A DNA stretch of 64,000 nt, taken from the NCBI GenBank assembly GCA_016801885.1, contig CM028884.1, positions 29,721,577-29,785,576 of the forward strand, in the 5' to 3' direction. The translations under genes and the position numbers were made by a program. A model generated the notes under the pieces. It had not been told where the DNA came from and did not search any database. It saw nothing but the letters and a program-made list of their open reading frames with translations. This DNA comes from Toxotes chatareus (Eukaryota > Chordata > Actinopteri > Toxotidae). Positions 50,855 through 62,351 of the stretch are shown piece by piece (the first letter of the stretch is position 1; every line of letters starts with the position of its first letter).

Positions 50855-52951
50855 CACACATATATAGGACTTATCATCCTTTGCTCTCTTTTGTTCTTTT
50901 CAGAGTGAGTTGTTTGTGGCTTCAAAGTGGTTGGCAAGGAGGTGCTGTTAGCGGGCTGCTGATAAAAGAGCAGCCAGTCGCTGCGTGTTCACAGCGATTT
51001 GGAGGAAACCATTTAACACTGGAGCATGGGAGAGATCAAAGCCTTCAAGCCAACACTGGGAGGGAGACTCAATTACTATTTTACTTGAAACCGGATGTAA
51101 CCCCTCCTGAAAAGGGAAAAAAGAAAGAAAAAAACCTTAAAGTGACTCTGGACAAAATATCCAGGGCAATTTGGAGAAGCAAAGGCTCAGGAGGGAATGC
51201 TATCTGAAGTCAGTTTAAGTGTGGCTACAGGGGTTAAGTGTTTGCACCAGGGGCATAGTTAGATTACAAAATGAAGAGGCTGTGTGAGGCATAAAGGGAG
51301 GTCTCTTAGATATTATTACTGTAGTGTACAAAACTGTCAAGCTCCCTTTGAAGTCATGAAAGAGTCTTTTTTTTCCTGGAGAGGGGAACTGTATTTGTTT
51401 TGAGTGCACTTGCATCACCTCCTACTTCCAGCCTACAGACATACATAGGTCCATTCCCCACACCCACAGATATTTCAACTGGCAAGGATAAAAACATTGT
51501 TTACTTTGTTTTCAATTTAGAGTTTTAATCATCTTCTAATCATCCCAAAATGTGTTTGTCTATTTATGTTTCCTACCAATTTCCAAACCATCAAAAAGCA
51601 CAATAGGATATCAAAAATCAGTTTGGGTGAGGAGGAAGAATATTTTCGAATCGCTGCATTAAGAGCAGAAAGGAGCGACTAAAGATGGTCTCTGCCCAAA
51701 CAGAACTGAACAGATGTACCAATATTTGAAAACGGTTCGGAAATGACCTTTTGAAACCAGAAGGGCCATATGCCATGCCCTTTGGCAGACTAGCAGTGCT
51801 GAGGTGATTGGTGTTTAGCGAGCGTGTGAAAGTCAGGCTAAGCTGCAGCGGAAAGCTTACCTAAATCTGAGTTAATAGCAGAATGATTTGCAGGGAGCTA
51901 TTTGTTGAGGCTATCCGTTGATCCTCTCATTCCCTCTTTCAGTCTCATTCCTTTAGGACCACCTCTTGTTTCACCCAGAAGCCCTTGCTTTTCATACATT
52001 CATTTACACATATCGCAAGCAATTCTGTTCAACTATTACACTGCTTTGTTTGCACCTTTGTTCCACTGCAACCAGCTTTTCTCTTCTTCTCGCTCCACTG
52101 CAGAGTGTGAAACCTGTACCGGTCTCTGAGGGTGTAACTACAACAAAAGAGCTTGGAGAATGTTGTGGTACTGGTGGCATGAACGAGAGGTGAAGTATAG
52201 CATAAATATCACCCATTAACAAAACATCCCATCCCCACACATCCCAACAAAAACCGCATTCTTGGTCACAGAGACTGAGTTTGACATTAATACATTCACG
52301 TGACCTGTGTTGATACCCATTTTACACTGCTGCATGAAAGGGCATTTTTTCTTTCCCTGCCCAACAGAGACTGAACACTCATTAAGGAATGAGCTTATCT
52401 CTCCTCTCACTCCTGTTGCCTTGGACAGCAGGAGCTGCCCAGGCTGTTGTGGATGCTAATGTGGATCATATTGCAGGTGAGGAAGAGGCGCAGTGATGTG
52501 GCAACAAGACAGAGTAATGGGTTTTTTGTTGTGCAGTCAAGACACCAGGAAAAAAAAACATCCAGCAGGACACAGGAAGGTGAACGTCACTCACAGTGTG
52601 CCTGTGTGTGCATCTCAGACAGAAAAAAAAACATCGACACATTTGTTTACAAAGAGAATTATGGCTACGTGGCCTCAATCAGTCTGGCTTAGATAAGAGC
52701 CGAATGAAAAAAAGAGCCTTGTGTCCCGGCAGCCACAAAAGGATGGAGCGACTCAATCCCAGTGGGTATCATTCCTCACTGTCCAATCGTTTTTGTAACA
52801 ATAACTCAGTATACAATATCTGGAGCACATTCATTCTTAAGCCTCTGCTATCTACATTTACAGACCAAACGTTTTGGATGACATGATATTAAAATGTACA
52901 ACCAGTAATTGAATTCAGGCGAAAAATGTCACCTTGTCGTCTGAGATATAT

Positions 52952-52977
52952 AAAAAAAAAAAAACAAAAAAAAAAAA
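52952..52977 (+). repeat. poly(A) run with one C
   Basis: Two runs of twelve A separated by a single C, in intron 1. Confidence 0.95.
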
Positions 52978-54231
52978 CCACTGACTGTATGTCTTACTGA
53001 AGTTCGTGAGGTCAACATAAAAGATGGGGTCATGGTTATTTGTGTAAATATTCATGAGTGTCGTTATTCAGGAGCTCAATGTTCAGTCGAGTAGTATACA
53101 CCAGTTTTGTCACTGCCGTGCCAAGAAAACCAGCTATAACAGATTTAGATGTATTTGCAGCTTAATGTTACTGCTTGCAGATTACAATAAGTTTGTTAGT
53201 GTGCACTCGCAGACCTCTGAATGAAAACAATAGGAAGACATTACTTGTTTCCTTGGTGGTGGCTCATTTGTCTGCAGCAAGTATGCCATATTATCAGAAT
53301 CAATTTGGCAGTGCTCAGCTGACAAAACAGCGCTATCTGTGCTATTGCTGGTGCATCTCAGAGCCACTGAGTTTGATAGATGAATCCCATTTCCTGTACA
53401 CTGACGAATTGCATCTTGGCTCCATTGTGTGATGTGATCACATGCATGTGTGTTTGTGTGTGCGTACAACCAACCACAAAGCAAGAGATTTAGCGCCTCA
53501 AAGAGAGTCCCCCCTCACCTTCCCACCTCTCCGTCTCCATCTATCTGTCCCTCACAATAAAAACACAGGAAGCAGAGACCGTGAGCACTTGACACAGACT
53601 TGTCCTGTGGTAGATTTGATCAGAGCACAGCTGAAATTCCCTCTTATCTGTCAGCCAAGGTGTGTAAACAGTCAACCACCAAGCATGACCGGCTTGTGTG
53701 CAAGTGTTTACAGTATATCATAGACACATCAGCAGAAGTAATCTCCTCCAGAGCAATCTGGTACAAGTTACCCCCCACCAGTCCTCACGTCTGAAGAAAA
53801 TTGCATTACCAGTAAGGCTTGGTTTAAGTTTCATCACTATTGGCTCAAATGTGGCAGTCAAATGTGCTTACTGGCCTACATATTAAGCTCTCTTATCAAT
53901 CTTATCAGTGAGGCCAGTATCAAAGGAGCATCAAGAAAAGATGAGAGGATTATGTGTTTAGTATGCCACATATAGCTTACGTGGTATGGTGGTCATAAAT
54001 AATTCACTGGAGAGGTATTAAATAGGGGCCTCTACAACGCTGAAGCAACACTTCTCTGTCATGTTGAGGCTGGCTTCCCAGTCTTCTCCCAAATGAAAAC
54101 AGCACATTGACATCAACTGTGAAAACTTTATTGAGAATAGACTTTGAAGTTATGATGAATTGTGTGTACTCAGCTCAAGGTATTGACCCATTCAGCACTC
54201 GCAAACTACAACACTTCCCTTACCAAACAAC

Positions 54232-54267
54232 AAATCATTGGGAAACAACAGCCTTTCCCAATGATTT
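54232..54267. repeat. hairpin, 14-bp perfect stem, 8-base loop
   Basis: AAATCATTGGGAAA, then CAACAGCC, then TTTCCCAATGATTT gives a perfect inverted repeat. It is not followed by a T run on either strand and lies deep in intron 1. Function unknown. Confidence 0.85.
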
Positions 54268-57200
54268 CTTACCCACAATCCTTATGTATAATGAGGTACG
54301 TTTCTGTAAGTGTGTGCGTGTGTTTGTCTGTATATCCACGCCTCAGCCGAGCCAAGCTGCTGAGTAAATAAGCAGCTGAGTGGCAGCAACTGATGAGCAG
54401 TAATGATTTGTGTGCAGGGCAGTCTTTCCCCCTGAGGGTTTCATGCACACCCCACAACCCTCCCAAACACCACACCAAGGCGGTGAGTAGCAACCAGAGG
54501 GACACTCTGGCCCTGAACCCATCTAATCCTCAAGACAAGAATAAGGCCTCTGTAAGCGTGTGTGTGTGTTGTGTGTGTATGTGTGTTTTTCATGGAGCAT
54601 GCAGCAGCAACCCCATGAATGTATAAATATACAAGTAGCTGCCGTCCCCAGTCGGCCCCGTGTGTATGTGTGTATGAGTATATGCTAGGCTGACAGAGGT
54701 TAAATAGAGAACACATCTGCGGGGACATATTTGTTTCAGTAATGCAGATTAGCCACAACAACTAGCACAAATAAACTGCAAAGTAACCAAAAAGATATTA
54801 ACTGGGACTACAATGATGTTAATGACAATGATTTGGGGTAAAGTTCATCTGAAGGAACCATGTAGGCTACACAGTAATGGCAAACAGAGAGTCGATTTAA
54901 ATCCAGACTGCAGTCAGTTCCAGCCCCATTTCCTGATCAAACTGATCAAACAGTTTACCGTCTTCGCAGGCCGAGAGAAGCGATGCTACAGTACATGAGA
55001 CTTTAAGCTCTAGGAAAACAAAAATACTATTAGTCACCACAAACAGTTTTCATATTTAATAGCCTCTCTCAACCAGAGTGCTTCTCGCTGGGTTCCCTTG
55101 TCCGCTCCATCACGTCTGAGTGTTTGGTTAAATTATTAATGCTGCCCTTCCAGGATGCAGGTTAGCCAAAAGGCAGGGCGGCAGTATGTAGTACGCAGAG
55201 GCCACTTCAGCCCTTGTTTACATGCTTGTGGGGATTGTGATTGAGTGTTCACCTGCTAATCGCCCACAGTGATGTCAGTTGTGCTGACACGGTTGCTATG
55301 GATTTACTTGTATACCCAAAGCATTTAATATACATGTGAGTACAGTATAACACAATACAGGCGTAAATCCACATGCGGCGTGCACCCAAGTGGATTGGAA
55401 ATTGGTGGCTGTGGCTTGCAAAGGTTCTGTGATTAAACCGAGCACTGCAGGAAAGCTGGAAGTGCACATGCTGAGACCAGCTGTGGTGCTGCGATACCAG
55501 GAGCGCTCTGCCCATTGGAATTAGCTCAGAACATAGAGCATAATTATCTTCACAGGCAGGTAACAGCTCCACTCTGTGCCGCTGGAAAAAAGCAAATGTA
55601 GAGGGCAGTGGTTCAGGAAGAAATTAAGTGACACTAAGGCCTCATTTATACTCCCTTGCAGACGTGCAAACGAACAGCTGGGGACACCACAAACACATAG
55701 TTGTTCTTACTGTTATATTTTCTGGTCTGCACAACAGCAACAGGAGTTATGCCTCACATTCTCTTGTGCGGACGAAAGCTCCATGCTGCACACAAAGAAA
55801 GAAGTGAATGTAGGGGCAGTGGAAAAAGGGATTTTAATGGCTTCATTTGACTCCTGACAGGATTCTGGTTTGACTCCAACTCTGCCTTTGATGGGTGGTA
55901 GGGATCCAGGGGGCACCTTTGTTCAAGCACTTAGGCTCTGGCACCTTAGAGAAAAGTGAAACTATGAGAGTAATTTGGCAAAGCAGGGTGAGTGTGTGTG
56001 TATTGTGTGTAAGTGTTGTAAGATGGGGAGGGTGGGGGCACGGGGACTACTTTTATCCACATCCATTTGGTTTCCTGTCATGAGCACAGACAGCACAAAG
56101 GGGTAATGGAAGACCCGCTCTGACGGGGGATTATGGTAATGGGCACCTAAGCAAAACGGTGCAAAGCTAACTGTCATTGCCGTTACCCCGAACACAAACT
56201 CTATCACAACAACATGCAGAAAAATGTGAAAATCTGCAAAAGAAATAAAAAGACAAATATTCACAATCATCACCTGGAGGCATGGAACTCTCGTCTTCAG
56301 TTTCCCACTCATTCCAACTGCCTTAGAGCACGCCACATTTTTTGTCATATGAACCTGTTTGTACATGCCTCTGGGACTGGGATAATTAGCTCTGACGCTC
56401 AATCTATTTTAGGGACTCGCCAAAGCAACTGTGCGCACCATCACTACTTAATACTGTACATGAAAGGCCTGAATGAATGATGAATCCATCCATTAGTGTG
56501 GGGCTTCTGGAGTGTTACAAGACACCTGGGCTCTGTTTTCTCCTTTTTCTCTCTACGTTTGCAGGGAGGGAGGAGGAGCGGCTGTTGTGTTGAAAGGCAC
56601 TGGTGATAATTGGTCTTGGCTCTTTTGATGTGCAGACAACGCCATAATCCGTCCTAATCATATTAAGGGGACCCTGCTTGGCTAGCTTGGGCCATCCAGC
56701 TATAGCCAAGATATAGGTAATGCTCTTTGGCTTCAATCTGAACATGCAGTAAGAACCAACAAGCTGTCCCTCTAATTGGCAGCAATTAAGAAAATTGCCC
56801 TCTCTTCTGGCTCTTGGTTACTTTTAACATCCACATTACCCACAGGTGTATTGTGTTAATGTCTGACTTCATCTCATTGTTAACCTTCCACCATTTATCT
56901 TTGTATTTGAGCAAGAAAAGCCAATCAAAGGAAGGGCATCCATCTTAAAGGTGAAAGGCTTGATGAAAAGGTTCAAAAGAGCTCTTAGAAGTGTACAGCT
57001 TGTCATGTCAGCAGGAGGACAAAGGACTGAGACAGGAGAATGAGGCGATGTCAGACCATGTGTCCACACCCTGGGGGGGGCCAGCCAATGATCTAACTGT
57101 CCTGGGAAGCCAATATGGCATTTCCTGCCCACACCCTGGAGCTGGGCACTGGGCACACCATAGGATGTGCTGTGGGCATATGGCAGGAGAATCTTCTGTT

Positions 57201-58850
57201 TAGCATTCTCAGGATTTTCCTATTGATTTTCACAGCAGCAAATCTTTCAAATTAGCTGTTCTTCCCATTTTCTAAGAGCAAATTACCACTTGCAATTATG
57301 TTTCATCAGCTCACAAGGGGGAGGAACATCTAACTGGCTCAATACAAGTAGTTAGTAGACATGTCATGTAAATCAATTTGGACACCTGGAAGGGACTTAG
57401 ACACCACAAACACTGCTTCATCAGCTGTTTAAAAACCAAAACTGTGCAATATAACAGCTTTGAAATGCTTGTCATTCAAAATACAGCTGTAAATTATTTC
57501 AAAATTGTGTACAGAAGCTGTCTGCCTGTCTGTGTATGGGTCTACGAGGAATACTACCCTCCAAGGCTCATGCACAGTGATGTTAGTTCCTCAGTAGCCC
57601 TTGCATGTCCCCTAACAGTGAAGCCAGCAAAGCACAGCTAGCCACAGAAACATACACACAGGCACTGGTAGATGATGCATTCTTATGGTGAGAAATGACT
57701 GCTCTCAACCACATGCAGCACATGTGCTGTCTCACAGAATCAAGAAGCAAAGTCTACTTTTCCTCTGTGTTCTTTATTCTGAGAGAGGCACAGGCAGACA
57801 CATACACAGCCTTTGTAAAAATACAGACTTCCTGTCCTGACATCTTTTTCTATCCACCAATAAACATTTATACTGTCAGACTCTGGTCTAACAGGCACAA
57901 AGAGTTGCCCTCTCCATCTCTCTCTCTCTCTCTTGATCGCATGCAGGCTAACACGTTACCACCAGTGTGATATTACTGTTCAAAGGTTTGGTGTGTGATT
58001 GAGCATCTGGCATCATACTCCAATCAGCATCACAACAGAGCTGCTAAAAATACCTCTTTTGCTTTATCTAAAGGGATTTTAAAAAAGTGTGATCATACTA
58101 CCCAGTGACATCCCTCATCGAGTTGTCATGGGAAATTCTCTACAACAAATTTGATTATTTACTCCTTATTTTACTACTTTAAATGTTTATTGTATGACTC
58201 TAATTCTGCCCTTAGTAGCTGCCTCAATGCTGTAGAATAACTCTTTGTCAAGTTGTTGATCATATGTACAAGAGGCTGCAGGCTATCAGATAAAGCAAAC
58301 TTCTGTCAAATGTCATATCTATTTACATTAAGCGCTGTACAAATGTTCCAATCACAGTCAATACCCATTCAGTCAAGATGAGACATGGGAATATATGTGC
58401 GTTCTCAGTTTTTCTGGCTCACAAATATGCTGTATCTTTAGCACTTTAGTCAACAATGGACAAAAAAAAAAAGTTGATAACCTTGTAATCACCAGAGTCC
58501 TCACCAAGAAGACAGAGAGTTCACTTAATTTTTGTTGATAAGTTTATTAGATTACATTTATTATGATATTCAGGATTTATAACTGTATTAATTATGAGAT
58601 TTAAATTAATTTGCAGGCAGAATTTTAATTATACAAGAATTGAATTTTAATTTGCATGGGCATTGTCAGTCTCTACTATATCAGCTACGGCGACCACTTT
58701 GTCGTGATCCCCAACGTAATCGCCCAATCACACAGCCCTTGTCCGTAAGTGTGTGTACATGAGTGTGTATGTGCTTGTGTAGCTCAGGAGGGGAGAAGGA
58801 TGGAGGGGGGGGTGAGCGGTGTTCCGGCATTGTTGTAGGAATCAAATATT

Positions 58851-58864
58851 GTTGCCATGGCGAC
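58851..58864. promoter_or_regulatory. X-box (RFX-like) motif
   Basis: GTTGCCATGGCGAC matches the palindromic X-box consensus GTTGCCATGGNAAC at 13 of 14 positions. The surrounding 58800-59020 is GC-richer than the intron average. Binding is inferred only. Confidence 0.4.
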
Positions 58865-59595
58865 CCTCTGGCAACGGCAGCCTCTTTGCACTAACCAGAG
58901 AGTAAAGACCCCTTGGGACCCCTCACCTCCCTCCCTCACCCTTCTAGCCTCCGGCACGTTTGTGGAGGGGTCGCAGGGATCCAACTGGGGGTGTCTGGCA
59001 CCAGCAAAGGGGGTATCCTTTGAGCACACATGCGCAAGCAACCAGTAGACCCTCTGTCCGTTTGTAAGCCCTCGTCATCTCAAAAACGAGTTTCAATTTT
59101 CATCTCCGAGTTTGCTTTCAAACATTAGCGTCCAACACAATGAGCCAAAACAAGAGCTGGAGCCTGTTGATAGACATTTGGAGAGCTGGAGAACAGAGAG
59201 TGGGGGGAGGAGGGAGGAGGAGCCACACTCTGCCTGTTTGAGCACAAAATAACTAGCTGTGTGTGTGTATGTGTGTGCATTCACTCACACACTCTCACAC
59301 CAACCCCCTCCTCTGCCTAACACAGGTGGGTATTGTCTGCAGCGTGGGGCGCTCCTGGCAGCCAGCCAGCTCGGCTCAGTCACTGGGCTAGTCCTGCTTC
59401 AGTCGAATGGCTGCACAGGTCCACCGTGACAGACTAAATGCTCACTCCATAAGCAGCTTTTAACTGTTTCCTGCCCTTCGGACCTTGAAAATCTGCGCTC
59501 AGGTCAGAATTAAAAAGGAATCCCATGTTGATGCTGATGCAAAAGCAATGTTTTTGAACTTGTTAGAAATGTAAAAGTGCTAACACAACTGAAAC

Positions 59596-59598
<3 letters not shown>

Positions 59599-59626
<28 letters not shown>
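59599..59626 (+). repeat. (ACTTTCT)4 tandem repeat
   Basis: Four perfect copies of the 7-base unit ACTTTCT in intron 1. Confidence 0.95.
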
Positions 59627-61144
59627 TCTGAAAATAATCAGACATGCGCAATTACATTTTGACAATGGCCCCATGGTGGAATTTCGACAACTGTGGATAC
59701 GTAAAGCGTTTCCTTAATAAACTTGTGGACTTGTGCTCAGACTGGCTACCTGGGCAGACCTTCCTGCTCCCTGAGGAGTCCTGCTAGTCCCTTTGATTTA
59801 CCAGACTGCAGAAAGAACTCTCTATCTGGGCAAAGCATCTTCAATGCCCTTTTGTTCCTTTGTGGCGATGTCAGGGGGTATGAGGGGACAGTGAGACAAA
59901 AAGAAGTGAGACGAAACAGGTCACTGATTAACCCGTTAGAGTATACAAGCTTTTCTACAAAGTGGAAACTGCACAGAGGATCATTAAAGACCAAAGAAAC
60001 TTAAACAACATAAATTATTACTAATTATTTGGACCGGTTTTCTCTAGAAATGTATTTTTGAACCTTTCCAATATGCTTAGACAAGCAAAATGGGTGCATG
60101 TCTTGACTATGTCAAAAAATTCACAACGGTCTATACAAGGTAATGAAATTAAAATGTTAGAGATGCAATAAAACCATGATGCAGACTGACTTCATTCACA
60201 GTGCCAGTGAAGCCACACAGATGCATATGTGACTATGCTTTCTATGATAACATAGCATTTGAAATAAAAGGACTTTTGTCTGCTACAGCACGAATATATT
60301 CATTGACTAAATCACTTCCCTTGTCCTTTTAAGGATATGCATTGAAAGCTGTTCGTGTGATGTTTGTGTGAGTGTGAGTGCGAATATATTCATCTAGTAG
60401 TCACTTCTGAGATTAAAGTCTGCTACTGCTTTTGCTGTTGCTGATGAAGACAATGTTTTGGCAAAGATTTTAGGCATAAAAACCACATCATGCTCCAATT
60501 TCATCATATTGGTCCTGATATGATTCAGAGAATTCTATCAATTTTTAACAGTTTCTGCTAAATATTGTATTTATACTTTAAACGTAATATAATTTTACAA
60601 AGGCAAGTGTAGAGTTTGAGAGTGCACGCAAACATCACTCAGATCTCAGCAAATAAACATATAAACCCAAACAATTCAGGGAAATATAAATGGGTGTCCA
60701 AGGACCTTACCATTGATTTATTACTGAACCCGAGGACCTGCAAGCTGTAGCTCAGCAGCCGCAGGGTTTTTGTTCAGAGAGGTTATTGATGGAGGCATTG
60801 ATTAACTGTCAAATTTAAACGTAAAAAGCAGTCAGACCATAATTTCAGATCAATCAACAGGGCTCAATGTCAGTCCATAATGTGTAGTGGTATGTGGTCA
60901 ACACAATGATGATGATACAAACTGCTACGCTTCAGGCTGCCGTAAGTGATGCAGTAAAATAGTGAGTGACAGAAAAAGAAACAACATCCCACTTAAAAGG
61001 AAATAACTTTTAGTTCATTAAGTTTATTGTGCACTGACAATGGTCCCTGGAGGTGAAGTTTGAAGCTGTCGGAGTTACAGCAGTGACGTTCAGTGGGGGA
61101 GTAGACAAGGAGATGGAAAAGCCTTTTCTTCACTTAACCCTTCC

Positions 61145-61166
61145 AAAAAAAAAAAAAAAAAAAAAA
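61145..61166 (+). repeat. poly(A) run, 22 bp
   Basis: Twenty-two consecutive A, followed by GAAGG and nine more A. No retrotransposon body was recognised beside it. Confidence 0.95.
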
Positions 61167-62332
61167 GAAGGAAAAAAAAAACCTGGAGAGCATTTGGAGA
61201 GGATTTTTTTTCTCAACTTTAATTACAGGCCTCTTGTCAGACAGATCTCTCTCCAAAGCTATAAATTGGAGGGAGGTGGTTGGAACAGAGACTCAGCAAC
61301 TCTTTTCCAGTCTCTGAGTCTCTTTCACTTTTCACCTCACAAGCACGCAACAAGCCAAAGCACGCAGAAAGACATACACATACACTACGACTCAAAACAT
61401 TTCTCACATGCAAAGAACAGAGGTAACACAGCAGAAGTCACATTACGCAAACGTGGGAGCTACTGCTACACACCCAAAGGGTTAATGCTGGTTCAGTTAC
61501 GAGCTCAGTTAACAAAAGCCACCGTGGAGCTTCCAGTGAGCTCACAATCTCGCACATTCGCCCACACAACTAGATGTTCTAATAATCAACATTAATTAAA
61601 ACACATTCCAATAGCTCAAAACACAATGACCAGTTGAGTGTGTATGAGAATCCACAAACACACACCCACCTACGGATAATGAAAAATCGGCACAATAGCA
61701 AATAGGCATAAAACAGCAATATAGATCTCATTTGGATTCTCTCTATGGAAACAAACGCTCTTGACACTCACTCTAACACGGCTCAGATCAAGACAAATGT
61801 CCAGACTCCTCTGCAACATTTGCCCCACGGGACCCTGTGTGCGCTTCTCTACCCTCAAATAAAACTGCAAAATGAATAACAAATAGCGGCACTGCAATTT
61901 CATGTTTCCGCGATTTATGGTTACACAATAGAGTGACACTGAAGTGGCTATAAATTTTCAATAACCCTCGACATCCCAGTGTGGTTTAACAATTTCTTCT
62001 ACAGCAAGTGTCCAGTGACATCGTTTAAGCATAAATGTGACTGAAATATGGAATGGCAGCTGTAATGGGAAAGGAGACTATAAATCTCATATGAGCTATT
62101 TTTGAGACCAGCAAAAGGACAGATTTAAAAGCAAGACAGCCAGGTGATGACAAGAACTTCAAACTGCTGCTGCTTTGACAAATACAGCAACTGACAAAAA
62201 TTCAAAAGATATTTGTTATAATATAAAGGTGCACATTATAGAAAAACCTGTCCTCAAATATCATGATTGCAGTAGGCAAAAAATGCACCTGGATTGTTTT
62301 AATAATTGTGCTCACCGATCCAGGTATATTCG

Positions 62333-62351
62333 AAAAAAAAAAAAAAAAAAA
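62333..62351 (+). repeat. poly(A) run, 19 bp
   Basis: Nineteen consecutive A in intron 1. Confidence 0.95.

Noticed and set aside
58784..59048. GC-rich patch as neogenin promoter and first exon
   Set aside because: The minus-strand translation has no hydrophobic signal peptide and no phase-1 donor in a suitable frame.
61053..61595. Plus-strand open frame of 180 codons
   Set aside because: It depends on reading through a 22-A run (poly-lysine) and has no recognisable domain.
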